From NCBI GenBank assembly GCA_009809945.1, contig WTPW01000158.1:534045-598044 (forward strand): a stretch of 64,000 bases of DNA, read 5' to 3'. Each line of letters opens with the position of its first letter. The stretch's first letter is position 1. The DNA is from Gigaspora margarita (taxonomy: Eukaryota > Glomeromycota > Glomeromycetes > Diversisporales > Gigasporaceae). Position numbers and translations under genes: made by a program. Below are positions 9,650 through 20,033 of this stretch, piece after piece. The notes below the pieces were generated by a model. It had not been told where the DNA came from. It saw nothing but the letters and a program-made list of their open reading frames with translations, and made no database searches.

Positions 9650-10895
9650 AAGCAGCAGGTCTAGGGTTCAAATTTCACTAGCGACGCTTTGAAAAATAGG
9701 CCTGTGTTATAGTAACCATTTCTTCTCGTAGGTCCTTTGGTACACTATCTTGAATGAAAGCTGCCAGGCGCACAAAATCCAAGGATCGAAAAATGGATAC
9801 CCGTTTGGAAGTCCTGAGTAAGAAAGTAGCAAAGATCTTTGACAGTGCTAACCATAATTGGAATATCAGAAACCAGAGCCAGAGAACTGGACGACAAGAT
9901 CCTCGAGGAGGGGGTCCACCAACCTGGCTGCCAGAGTCGCACTGGAGGAAAAGGACATGTGTTTCAGTTAGAGTTCCTCAAATTCAAATCAAATCAAATA
10001 TTGGGTCAATTTGAATTTGATCAAATCAAATAACCCTTATTTGAATTTGATTTGATTCAAATATTTGGATTTGAATTTGAATTGATTTGAATTTTTAATA
10101 GTAATTTTCAAATCAAATCAAATATTTGTCAAATCAAATCAAATTTGGCCAGATTTGAATTTGATCAAATCAAATATAGTCAAATTTGAATTTGAATTTG
10201 ATTAAATATTTGATTCCTATATTTGAAGATCAAATCAAATTGTGAAACTCTAGTTTTAATAACATGTACCAAGGGGAGGGAGTCCATTCAGCACTTAAAG
10301 CTGGGCTGACCAACTCTTTTAGGCTAACTGGTTTAGAAGTTTGGGGATACTGAGGAAGGACCGATAGGAAGGTTGTGGTGGGTATTGGGATTGGAGTGAA
10401 CCTCGACAAGGGCAGAAGTAGGTAACGGTAGGGGTTTAATGGTTAGCCCTGACCCCAAGTATATAGGTAAAGCTGTAGCATAAGTTACTGAAGCGTAGGT
10501 AATACCTGGGTGGGACAGGGACTGCTCTACCAAGTGTGCTGCGAGGATAAACTAGTCTTTAGGGGATTCTGTATGCATCTGGAACTGGCCTTGACTGACT
10601 TATGTAACAGAGGACTGTACCAGTAATACAAGGAGAATTTGGCAGGAGAAGTATAGATCAGAGGGTTTAAATAGGTAACTCCCTAGTTGGGTTGCAGGTA
10701 TGGCAACTAGTATAGAACCTTCGGGCGGACTACTTAAATTAGATAACCAAAAGTTGTATGTGTGGCTAGTTGTACTCTCTTCTATGTAACAAATGTCAGA
10801 GTGCCCCTGGAGGTGCCTGTGATTTGACTTACTTGAATAAAGGCCTTTCCCCAGAGTGGTAACTTTGATATAAAAAAAAATAATAATAATTCTCT
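9650..10895 (+). mobile_element. Long SINE-like retroelement, most complete copy
   Basis: A B-box-like GGTTCAAATTTC lies at 9669-9680 in a tRNA-like context (AGCAGGTCTAGGGTTCAAAT). The body is GC-richer than its surroundings and ends TTGAATAAAGGCCTTTCC, a short stretch, then TATAAAAAAAAATAATAAT at about 10872-10890. A MITE at 9971-10250 interrupts it; without the MITE the element is about 965 bp. Other copies are at 5145-6419 (minus) and 23766-24075 (plus, 5'-truncated). A common A-rich 3' tail with 5' truncation points to reverse transcription by a LINE. It is long for a SINE, and an ancestral short ORF cannot be excluded. Confidence 0.6.
9971..10250. mobile_element. Iterated-word MITE, GATTTGAATTT family, copy 2
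   Basis: The ends GAGTTCCTCAAATTC and ATTGTGAAACTC are inverted and flanked by TA (9969-9970, 10251-10252). It matches the copy at 56520-56801 nearly base for base. It sits inside the SINE-like element and so is younger than that copy. Confidence 0.85.
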
Positions 10896-11004
10896 TTATT
10901 TAGGTTTCAAAAATATCTGTAAAAAAATATAATTTTTTTTGTATTTGAAAAATATTTTTATTTTTTTTTTTTAGAATTGATCAAAAATATATATAAATAT
11001 TGTA

Positions 11005-11382
11005 CAGTGCGGGACAGCTTAAGATATCCAATTTTATTGGTTGTTTTAAAAATAGTATAACTTGACAAAAAATTAATAAATCAAAAATCCCTCTTTCAAA
11101 TTTATAGTTTGTAACCCAAACTACATTTCTGAAAGAGGATTTTCTTTTATTTTTATTTTTAATAGTATTATAACAGTTTAAATTTTGTCATTTTACATAT
11201 AAACCAAAAATTTGGCGCTGATCTACATGCATAAGCCAATAAAAATCGATTATTTTTGTGTTACATTATCCTAAATTTGGCGCATCTTAGTAAAAAAGTT
11301 GATGTTTTATAATGTCCTTATCAAATTTGGCGCCTTTTTAATAGTAAAATAAAAAGTGGATATCTTTTGTTGTCCTGCACTG
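11005..11382. mobile_element. Tc1/mariner-type MITE (TA TSD)
   Basis: The ends CAGTGCGGGACAGCTTAAGA and GATATCTTTTGTTGTCCTGCACTG are inverted repeats with TA on both sides (11003-11004, 11383-11384). TTTGGCGC words are repeated inside (about 11210, 11275, 11325). It is related to 4803-5133. Confidence 0.85.
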
Positions 11383-11418
11383 TATAATTTCTCTTGTTTT
11401 CAATAAATTTTTTTTAAA

Positions 11419-11722
11419 ATGCCAGCTTTAAAATCTAAAATTGAGAAAAAACAAAAACTGCTAAGACACGGTATATAAACTACAGAAACCAAGAAATTAA
11501 ATATGAAGTTTTTGAATATAATTCAAATATTTGCAAATACTGCTTCAAGAAAAATTTAACTAAACAGGATTGTATAAAAATCAAGCCTTCTTGTTATAAA
11601 GAAGAAATTAAAAATCTTAATAAACTTTTAATTGAAACAAAATTAAAGAATTTAGAACTTGAAAAACAGATTTCAACTTTGAAACAAAATCATCAATTAT
11701 TCAAAAAAAACATGAGAATTTA
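11419..11722 (+). pseudogene. Small decayed ORF, CxxC plus coiled coil
   Basis: ATG at 11419 opens a basic N-terminus (MPALKSKIEKKQ). After a stop/frameshift near 11478 another frame continues to a stop near 11720. It has a CKYC pair, a second Cys pair about 10-20 residues on, and a heptad-like Leu/Lys/Glu helix. An ORF with a similar start and helix lies at 17017, on the other side of the DIRS element. The family is not recognised. Confidence 0.35.
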
Positions 11723-11849
11723 AATACTATTCTTAATTTTTAGTAGTTTTCAAGAAAAAATTATAAAAACATTGTAGATTTCATTTAATTTTATACAATT
11801 TTTTTCAAAATGAAAGTAGCTAGATATGGCATTAATTCCAAAAAATTTA

Positions 11850-12028
11850 AAAATGTATTTCACTCGCTCCGATATATAATATCATGTGTAGTACAGCCAT
11901 TTTATTTGCAGCAATTACCAATTTTAGAGATTGTAATACTATGTTACACAGTTTAGACTATCACATGCTATTTTTTACAATATATATATAGCTGTCACCT
12001 GGTTAACTCTTTCCCTAGGCCATTTTAT
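11850..12028 (+). repeat. DIRS left inverted terminal repeat
   Basis: It runs from AAAATGTATTTCACTCGCTC to the CCCTAGGCCATTTTAT region and matches the complement of 16237-16412 at roughly 90 percent by eye. The two outer ends differ (CACTCGCTCC here, GAACGAGCGAAG on the right), as is usual for DIRS. Confidence 0.9.
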
Positions 12029-12101
12029 TTTGGCGGCAATTCTAACTAAAAATTTAAAACTTTAGTCCTATTTGCTACACATTAATGAGATCCTTTTCAT
12101 T

Positions 12102-12932
12102 ATGTCAACTGATGAAAACTCAAAACCTAATGAACTGCATTTATCCAATGATGAGCCGCGACACTCTGATGATGAACTCGCATATTCTGATGATTCTGAC
12201 TACGAGAACTTGGATAATAATGCTTGGTTTCCAACAGGAGAAATGCGTTGCCTCCCTACCAAAATTCACAAAGATAGTTTGCTACCAAAGACTATGAGAA
12301 CTGAGATTCTCAAAAACCAACCTCATAATTCAGAAATCAAATATGAAGCCCCAAGTATGGACAAACGAATCTGGAAACTTATATCTCCACAAGCTAAAGA
12401 AACAGATAAATTACTTGCCAAAGTGGCATATCGTTCCTCTGCAATACTTCGACCACTTGATAATTCACTTAGAGCAATATACAATACGAAACCTGATAAT
12501 AATGATGAAGCACTTATGGCTTGAAAATACATTGAAACAGCACTTAAAGATACAAGATCCCTTTTGTTGGATTCTTTATCTTATACAAATGAGCTTCGAA
12601 AACAGCAATCACTTAAAGTTATCTTACCCAATTATGCCCCTCCTTCAGACAGAGAGGAAGTGTTTGGTGAAGAGCTTGGTTCAATCATTGAAAAAGAAAA
12701 TACTACTAACAATCTCTTTGATAAGGCAGCAGATAGCCATAAGAGACAACAATATCAAAAGAACAAATTTAAACCAACATACATTAAAAGTAATCCCCGG
12801 TTTGGCCGAGTGCAAAGGGGCAATTACTGGACATATAACCGAACACAAAATCAGGAAAATGGGTTTTGGGGTGGCTACAATTATGGAAGTCACCCAAGAT
12901 CATACAATCCAAGTACTACAACAAATCAATAA
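12102..12932 (+). CDS. DIRS ORF1, Gag-like protein (one in-frame TGA)
   Basis: ATG at 12102 is the first start in a frame that runs to 12932, about 276 residues, broken by one TGA at 12522-12524 in a context (MA-stop-KYIETALK) where Trp fits. The N-terminus is acidic and rich in Ser/Asp. The middle is helical (KLLAKVAYRSSAILRPL). The C-terminus is basic and rich in Arg, Asn, Tyr and Gly, as expected of a nucleic-acid-binding Gag tail. It overlaps the RT frame that opens by 12866. In DIRS elements the first ORF is Gag-like; this identity rests on position and composition. Confidence 0.65.
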
Positions 12933-15043
12933 AAGACTCTACACCTGTGGGAAAAAGGTTATTGTCTCGCCTGTCAGAATGGATACAATTAACAGGCTTG
13001 TTATGGTATATGAACATTATCAAAAATGGTTACCACCCCGAATGGATCTCACCCCCACCACTGAATTACTTTCCTCAAAAAGCACACCATCTTATTTCTC
13101 CAGAAATATCTCAAGAGATACAGAAACTGCTAGAAAAATGTGTAATAACAGAATTGAATATAAACACACCATGTTTTTTGTCAAAGATTTTTACTGTCCC
13201 CAAAAAAGATGGATCAGCAAGATTAATTATAGATCTCAGAAATTTAAACACTTACATATACCCTTCTCATTTCAAGATAGAGACCATGGAAACAGTCAAA
13301 GCTCTAATAAAATAAAATGACTATATGACTTCTATCGATATCCAAGACGCCTTTTATCATGTGCCATTATCTACATCAGTATCTTGTTACTTTGCATTCG
13401 ATGTTGGAAACTATCAATACCAATTTACTGCTCTTCCCTTTGGCCTGACAAGCAGTTCCAGAATCTTTACAAAGATAATGAAGCCAGTCCTAGCTTGGGC
13501 AAGAAATCACGGGATCAGACTTATAATCTATCTAGATGACATACTTTTATTAGCACATTCAAAACAAGAGGCAATAGAGCAGACCCAAACCATAATTCAG
13601 TTGTTAGAAAATTTAGGATTCAAAATCAACATACTAAAGTCCAATCAGTGTCTGAAATTCAATTTTTAAATTAGTTGCGGGCTGCGACCAAATAAAAAAA
13701 AATAGTTGCGGATTATAAAAATTTATAAAAATTTAGTTGCGCACCTAAGCATTTAATAGAAATTTATTAGTAAAGTTTGCAAATTTATGTGTGGAATTTG
13801 CATATGCACTTCAGATTTTGGTTGCGGAAATTTAAAATTTGTTGCGGTCCGCAGACTCCGCAACCCAATTTTAGACGCTGAGTCCAATCTAATACCAACC
13901 CAACAAATAGAATTTCTGGGTTTCAAGATCAACGCTACAGAAATGAATCTAAGTCTCCTAATAAGAAAAGTCAACAAGATAAAAAGGGAATGTTCTACAA
14001 TTTTAAAGAAGCAAACAATACACGTAAAAAAGTTAGTATCACTTATTGGAAAGCTTTCAGCCACCATTGGCGCAATATTTCCAGCAAAACTAAAAATGCG
14101 ATCCCTGATAAGAGACAAAAACTTAACCATAAAATACCATGGGTGGAACTTCCACTCAACACTATCATTACAAAGTATTCAACAGCTCAACTGGTGGATC
14201 AAGAACCTGGAGGACAAGGAACGGAACATGCATAATCCCACCACTACCAACAACAACTATTTGCACGGATGCTTCGTTAACAGGATAGGGTGCCATAATG
14301 AACCAAAACGTAGTCTACGGTCACTGGACAGAACTTCAAATGAACTTACACATAAATGTCTTGGAATTAAAAGCAGTTTATTACACGTTATTAACATTCA
14401 AAGACGTCAAAGAACAAACTGTTCAAATAAAATCAGACAACAAATCTGCTATAGCTTATTTAAACCACCAAGGTGGCACCATATCTCAAGAGTTAAGTCT
14501 GTTAGCAGAAGACATATGAGACATCTGTTTAAAAAGGAAAATCAAGCTGATCGCACAACACTTACCGGGCAGGTTAAATCTGCAAGCAGATGAAGCTTCA
14601 AGGTGCAAATTCGAACAACAAGACTGGCAATTAAACCCAGAAGTGTTCAACCAATTAAGCAAAAGGTGGGCCCATTCATGATCGACCTATTCGCAAGCTA
14701 TACGAACACACAACTTCCGATCTATTACTCGAGATTCCCAGACCCTCTAGCTCTGGCAACAGATGCTCTGAGACAGGATTGGACGAAAGGAGCATTATGG
14801 GCAAACCCCCCATGGATACTTATTCCCAAAATACTATCGAAGACAGTAACAGAACAAGCCACACTTTGCCTGATAATTCCAGGATGGAGGACAGCCCCTT
14901 GGTTCCCCTTGTTAATGAACCTATTAATAGATTATCCTATGTTACTCCCGCTGCACCAAATTTTGTTTCCATTACAGATAAACCAACCAAACCCACTTCG
15001 CAACCCAAAATGGCAGATATTCGCCTGTTTAATATCAGGATGA
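12866..15043 (+). pseudogene. DIRS RT / RNase H ORF, inactivated
   Basis: The reverse transcriptase is clear: KKDGSARLIIDLRNLN (about 13205-13250), SIDIQDAFYHVPL at 13328, ALPFGL, and the catalytic YLDD at about 13531. After the MITE at 13646-13880 the frame resumes with FLGFKIN. RNase H follows: ICTDAS at about 14261-14278, LELKA (about 14362) and SDNKSA at 14434. Next comes the DIRS-typical stretch DLFAS...ANPPW (14683-14815). Defects: TAA at 13313, TAG at 14286 and TGA at 14517 (both at Trp positions), and shifts near 14215 and 14668. The normal enzyme makes the cDNA of the element. This copy cannot. Confidence 0.88.
13646..13880. mobile_element. hAT-type MITE inside the DIRS RT/RNase H frame (8-bp TSD AGTCCAAT)
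   Basis: The ends CAGTGTCTGAAATT and AATTTTAGACGCTG are inverted. AGTCCAAT flanks both sides (13638-13645, 13881-13888). Taking out the 235 bp plus one TSD removes 243 bp, a multiple of three, and the RT frame closes smoothly. The inside carries GTTGCGG repeats near both ends. Confidence 0.92.
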
Positions 15044-16018
15044 AATTACAAGCAAAAAAGCTTCTAGAGGAGGTTATTAAAAGGATGGAGGAAGCAACAA
15101 ATGAATCTTCAAACACTACTGTGGGATCTGTGATCAATAGATGGAATATTTGGTGCAGTGAGAGAAACGTGGATCCCATACATGGTCCTTTAGGAGATAT
15201 AATAAAATTCTTGAATGACATGTGCGATCAACAGAAGGCATACAATACTATAGCTTCTTACAGATCGGCAATAAGTGAAATTCATAACCACGTTGATGGA
15301 TACCCAGTAGGAAGACACCCAGACATAATAAAGTTCATGATAGCAATACGAAAAACCAACCCTTCTCCTCCTCACTCAGATGACGCAATAGATATTGTTC
15401 CGTCGTTAGATTTCATAATTAGCTTGGGACCGAATGATAATATGACGATACTAAATTTATCCCGAAAGGCTGCTTTTTTGATTGCATTAGGATCAGCCTC
15501 GAGACCTAGCGACCTTCATAGAATAGCGCTAAACACTTTGCAAAAATCAAAGACAGGAATCTCATTTACAATCATCAATCCTAAAGAAACAAACATATCA
15601 ATCTCACATAGTGGCAATAAGCACATGACAAAGAAAATTTTTATTGGCTACTACAACGATTCGGAATTGTGCCCAGCATCAGCAGTACTAAAATTACTTG
15701 AACGAACTCAAGAATGGAGATGCACACTGGATTTACAAGATCATTTGTTCTTAACTACCACCACTCCTCCCCGTCCAGCCACAGTAGATACTATTTCACG
15801 ATGGATAAAAGAGATTCTATCACAAACAGATCCTGATGCAAAGGCTAAGGACGTTAGATCGTTATCAGCACTATTAGCTCAAGATGCTGGTGCAGATATA
15901 TCTATGATACTAGCCTTGGGAAACTGGTCCAGTACAACGTGTATCAAAGATTCTATCAAAGGGGTATCAAAAGTATGTTAGAACGGAACAAAGTCTCATC
16001 ACAAATTCTTAACCAAGC
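14779..16018 (+). CDS. DIRS tyrosine recombinase (frameshift before the catalytic Tyr)
   Basis: The frame is open from 14779 to 15981 and overlaps the end of the RT/RNase H ORF; ATG at 15010 (MADIRLF) is a likely start. A SAM-like N-terminal region (SVINRWNIWCSERN, FLNDM, IASYRSAISEIH) is followed by the catalytic domain with the first Arg in SASRPSDLHRI (about 15496-15528), then VRSLSALLAQDAG and the NWSS signature near 15924. In the present frame the protein ends SIKGVSKVC. A shift by one base near 15940 opens FYQRGIKSM and a normal tail to TAA about 16033, so the catalytic Tyr sits just beyond a frameshift. This enzyme would integrate the circular DIRS DNA. Confidence 0.85.
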
Positions 16019-16050
16019 AAGATCACAACAATAAGTCTATCTCTGAAGTC

Positions 16051-16157
16051 TACACGTGATATTATATATCAGAGCGAGTGAAATACATTTTAATCAATGG
16101 TCGATTACTAGAAGATCATTGTAAAATGTATGAACGAGCGAAGATATATAATATCAT
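16051..16157 (+). repeat. DIRS internal complementary region
   Basis: 16051-16093 is complementary to the left tip (11850-11888) and 16088-16157 is complementary to the right tip (about 16385-16450). The two meet over a few shared bases at CATTTTAATC. In DIRS-1 this region lets the two ends be joined into a circle. Confidence 0.88.
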
Positions 16158-16236
16158 GCTGTTCCTCGCCCAATACTGAGTCTCTTCCATACAATACCCT
16201 CCCTTTACTCTACTTGAGTTTGCAATATTTTTTTCT

Positions 16237-16450
16237 ATAAAACGGCCTAGGAAAAGAGTTAACCAGGTGACAGCTATATATATATTGTAAAAAATAGTAT
16301 GTGATAGTCTAAACTGTGTAACATAGTATCACAATTTCTAAAATTGGTAATTGCTGCAAATAAAATGGCTGTACTACATGTGATATTATATATCTTCGCT
16401 CGTTCATACATTTTACAATGAACTTCAAGTAATCGACCATTGATTAAAAT
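16237..16450 (-). repeat. DIRS right inverted terminal repeat
   Basis: Complement of the left repeat up to about 16412, then a right-specific tip (CATACATTTTACAATG... to about 16450) also present in the internal complementary region. Confidence 0.88.
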
Positions 16451-17016
16451 TGTAATTATAAAAAAAGGAAAGTTAAATCAAAGAAAAAAATTAATGATGA
16501 TAATGAATTTTACTCTGCTTTGTTATTAATATTTTCAAATGCATTTTTGAAAATAAAAAACAAACCAACTCCAATTCCACAACCTGAAAATAATGATACT
16601 CCAATACCTACAGATAGTAATATCAGTTGTCTGATTTGCAAACTAGAATTGAAGCAAACAGAAATTGAAGAACATTTATAACAACATATCAGAAATTCTT
16701 TATCAAAAGATTTTATATATGATAGATTAAAAATAAATAAAAGCGTAATAGAATTTGATAATATATTTTATAAATTCACAGATTTTCAAATAAGAGAATT
16801 TATCAAAACATTACAAAAATATATAGAAAAATGCAGTGAAACTTTTATTAATTTTTTTTCAGATAAAATGAAACAAGAAATATATTATAATTTTGACAAA
16901 TTAATGCTTGGAATAGTTGGTGCTATAATTAAATTTTTTAATTTTTTTTTTTTTTATAAATTTTATCTTTAATTTTTTTATATAAATATATTTTAATTTA
17001 AAAAACTAAAATAAAA

Positions 17017-17169
17017 ATGCCAACAGTTAATGAAATTGAAGACAAATTACTTGAATTAAAAAATATTTTAGAATTACAAAACAATATTCTTGAATTAGAC
17101 AAAAATACACTTTCAAATGCAAATAAAAACCTTCGACAAAAATATTTTACTCTAAATATAATTATTTAA
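17017..17169 (+). CDS. 50-residue coiled-coil ORF, unknown
   Basis: ATG at 17017 to TAA at 17167-17169. The peptide MPTVNEIEDKLLELKNILEL and the rest is almost purely helical with Leu/Ile heptads and ends in a Lys/Arg-rich patch. It lies 30 bp downstream of the split C2H2-like ORF and resembles the N-terminus of the small ORF at 11419. It is perhaps a fragment of the same degenerate multi-gene unit. Function unknown. Confidence 0.3.
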   Translation: MPTVNEIEDKLLELKNILELQNNILELDKNTLSNANKNLRQKYFTLNIII

Positions 17170-17197
17170 ATCTTATTAAATATAGGGAATTGCTATT

Positions 17198-18006
17198 AGA
17201 GGTTGGAACTGGTTTTATTTTTACAATTCAGATTTAATTTTTCAACTTTAACTTAAACCAGTTTAACCCGAATTTAAATAAACCTGAGTAATTCGGTTTT
17301 GCGATTTTAATAAACTCGTAAAACTGAATTAACTCAAATTTAAAAAACCAGTTTCGTAGTTGTAATAAACCAGTAGTTTAGAACATCCAAATGTCTGTGC
17401 TTAGAGTAGTTTGATACGTTGTAAATCGGAATAGATTGGTCATACAACCAAAATTCAGCAGATTCAGAATGGAAGGGATCGAAATTGATAAATTTTGCTA
17501 ATAATCCAATAATTCACACGCCAAATAAAATTGCTAGATGTTAATTTTGCTATAATATAGTTAGTTATTATTATTGATAAATATCGGCCTAAACTTTGGC
17601 CAAAATCAAATTCATGTATCTACATTTTAAATATTAAGGCAATCTGTTGATAGCAATAGAGTGTATTCTTGTTCCACATATGATATTACATACCTTAGGA
17701 TAACACGAATACAATCCAGTATACTCATATACAGTATTAGTATACTACACCAGCAAATTAAATACAAGATTTGCAAACTCACCATTCTAGATGGCAGTAA
17801 ACCATACATTCTGCATGGCTATGTTCATGGTATTCAATTTTTCTGTTTTATTAAATTCGATAAATCCAGTTTATTAAATTCGACTTTTTGGTTTTATTCG
17901 GTTTTATTAAATTTGATAAATCCGGTTTTATTAAATCTGAATATAAAATATTCGAATCGGGTTGAACTGTTTTAAATTTGGATGCAACAATTCGGTTCCA
18001 ACCTCT
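17198..18006. mobile_element. Nested element with 10-bp TSD AATTGCTATT
   Basis: The ends AGAGGTTGGAAC and GTTCCAACCTCT are inverted, and the 10-mer AATTGCTATT (17188-17197, 18007-18016) is duplicated at the borders. This insertion splits the left arm of the outer element. A TSD of 9-11 bp suggests a Mutator-like system. The flanks of the body are built of AAACCAGTTTA / TTCGGTTTTATTAAA words in both orientations. The middle (about 17370-17830) is different and unrecognised. Confidence 0.75.
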
Positions 18007-18284
18007 AATTGCTATTTCCACCATGGTTACACAAGATTTTCTATTTTTAGAATTAATATAATATATTATAAAATTATATTCTAACTTTATCTTTAAACCT
18101 AACCCTAACCCTAACCATAAAACTAATAAGTAAACATTCTTTGGCTTTTAATTAAAAGTTGTAGAGCTCATTTTTCTGATTCTAATAGTAGTTAAATCAT
18201 CAAAATTGGCTCAGTGGATCCCAAGATACTTGGGATCAAAGAGGAGAACATAAGGATCGGCAAATTCACTATTACACAAACTAT

Positions 18285-18670
18285 TCATTTTTCTTTACAT
18301 ACGTTTTGAAACGTTTTTTTTATTGTAGTGAAAAATTTTACTAAGAAACTAATAAATATCGTCTTAAGAAACTAGCATGTTTTTGAGCCAAAGAACAACT
18401 TTACTTAAGAGCCAAAAGTTAATCGTGATAATAAAATTCTGCGCAAATCACGATTATTCGTTGACGGCTTTTTTCTAACTTAGATTTGTTTTTCTTTACA
18501 TACGTTTTGAAACGTTTTTTATCGTAATGAAAATTTTTACTAAGAAAATAATAAAATACGTCTTAAGAAACTAGCATTCTTTTGAGTCTAAGAATAACTT
18601 TTCTTAAGAGCCCAAAGCCGATTATCATAATAAAATTCTGCGCAAATCATGATTTTTCGTTTGACGGCCT
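18285..18670. repeat. Direct duplication of about 190 bp between inverted arms
   Basis: TTTTCTTTACATACGTTTTG opens both units (near 18290 and 18490). Both contain CGTCTTAAGAAACTAGCAT and AAATTCTGCGCAAATCA. They are flanked by inverted copies of GATCGGCAAATTCACT (18256; 18687-18702). Confidence 0.8.
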
Positions 18671-18904
18671 TTTCTAGCTTTGTGTAACAGTGAATTTGCC
18701 GATCCTTATGTTCTCTTCTTTGATCTCAAGTATCTTGGGATCCACCGGGCCAATCTTATTAGTTTTTAGGATTAGGGTTAGGGTTAGGATTAAAGTTAGA
18801 AGTAGAATTAGATATATCAATTTAATTCTAAAAATAGAAAATCTCGTGTAACCATGGTGGAAATAGCAAAATACCATGGTGGAAATAGCAATTCCCTAAA
18901 TATA

Positions 18905-20033
18905 GTAATAATAATAATAAATTATTTATTTGGAAAATCATATTAACTTTAAAAACCTTATCTGATATTTTTTTATATATTTACTCTTACTAGCTGTTCA
19001 AAGACCAAAACAAATAACATTTATTGTATTCTTTCAAATTCTTTTTATTATCAGCATGCAACTGATTTAATAATATTTATATTTATATTATATTTTATTT
19101 TTAAAAATATCTATAATTTTATTATTAAAAAAACAATTATTTATATTTTTACATTTTGTAAATTTATATATAATAATACTAGAAAATGCTGTTGAATATA
19201 TTGTAATTTCTATTGTCAAGTGTTTTGGTGGTTCTTTTTCTTTTTCTTTATATCTTATTTACTTATATTCATTCTACTATGACTTTTTACTTGGCTATTT
19301 TAACAAAAAGATTAAAATTCATAGAAGATTTATTTCAAAATTAATAAAGTAAAAATTGTTATATTTTTTAAGTCTAACTGGAGAGTTGAGGCTCTAAGCA
19401 TCGACTGTATCACTATATTATCAATGATCTTAAATACTGTAATGTTCTTGTAATTTATAATTATAAATAAATAGATTATATTCAAAAATACTTAATTCGA
19501 CTGTGTGAGATTTTCTCGAAATGAGATAAACATTAATTGTTTGTAAATTATCACAAACAATTCATGTCACTGAGGCATCGAGAATATCTTGGCTAAGTTG
19601 TGACAGCAGTGCTTCTGCTTGCAAAAGAGCCCAGCAGTGAGTGACCCATACAAACAAGGATATTAAATAATATTGAATAGAGGCTTTTTTTGTACCATTT
19701 ATTACAACGACTTAAGTGAGATTCGGTCAAGCTATATCAACGTTAATATCAGTGATATCAACATAGATACAGGTACTTTGAATCAATATATAAACAAAAC
19801 AAAAAATTAAATTAAAGTATAAGAAATTAAATTAGAATAAAATATTTTTTATTATTTTATATTAGAAATTTCTTTGCTAGTTATAGAATTTGCTATAAAT
19901 TTTCTGTTAAGAGAATGCTATTATAATCAATAAATGTATATTGTTAAATAAAAATGAAAATTATTATCTTTTTATTTTATATTATTAATAGAAAATATTT
20001 TTTAATAATTATTATATAAATACAAGCATATAT
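18905..20033. other. AT-rich DNA without recognised gene
   Basis: A short hairpin (AATTGTTTGT / ACAAACAATT) lies at 19533-19562. No ORF or TIR of the downstream transposase unit could be identified. Confidence 0.5.

Larger units (their letters stand above)
11850..16450 (+). mobile_element. DIRS-1-type tyrosine-recombinase retrotransposon, full length, inactive
   Basis: Inverted terminal repeats (11850-12028 and 16237-16450), an internal complementary region (16051-16157) that matches the outermost bases of both ends joined together, and ORFs for a Gag-like protein, RT/RNase H (with a following DIRS-specific domain) and a tyrosine recombinase define a DIRS-1-type element of 4.6 kb. These elements replicate through a circular intermediate and integrate by the recombinase without target duplication, and none is seen here. 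The element is dead: it carries in-frame stops (12522, 13313, 14286, 14517), several frameshifts, one frameshift just before the catalytic Tyr, and a MITE at 13646-13880. Confidence 0.92.
11810..16983 (+). pseudogene. Small C2H2-like ORF split by the DIRS insertion (11810-11849 and 16451-16983)
   Basis: An ATG at 11810 opens a frame that runs into the left end of the DIRS element. A frame beginning just after the right end (about 16451) continues with a very basic Lys stretch, a helical segment, a Pro/Thr linker and CLIC followed by H-x3-H (about 16625-16690), a C2H2-like finger broken by a TAA near 16679. A hydrophobic, aromatic C-terminus follows and the frame closes near 16983. The two halves fit as one ORF of roughly 180 codons without the retrotransposon. 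The family is not recognised, and the linkage is inference. Confidence 0.4.
17185..18896. mobile_element. Large inverted-repeat element with 8-bp TSD TAAATATA
   Basis: It begins GGGAATTGCTATT, continues at 18017 (after a younger insert) with TCCACCATGGTTACAC, and ends with the complement, GTGGAAATAGCAATTCCC. TAAATATA flanks it exactly (17177-17184, 18897-18904). Both arms carry TTAGGG-type words (18098-18116; 18766-18792) and a GGGCCAAT / GATCC module, and enclose a direct tandem duplication (about 18285-18670). No ORF is seen. The superfamily is unresolved; the TSD length would fit hAT, P or Merlin. Confidence 0.8.

Noticed and set aside
17661..17975. 104-codon frame
   Set aside because: It lies inside the 809-bp element with a 10-bp TSD and crosses its iterated-word part; the opposite strand also has a frame of similar length.
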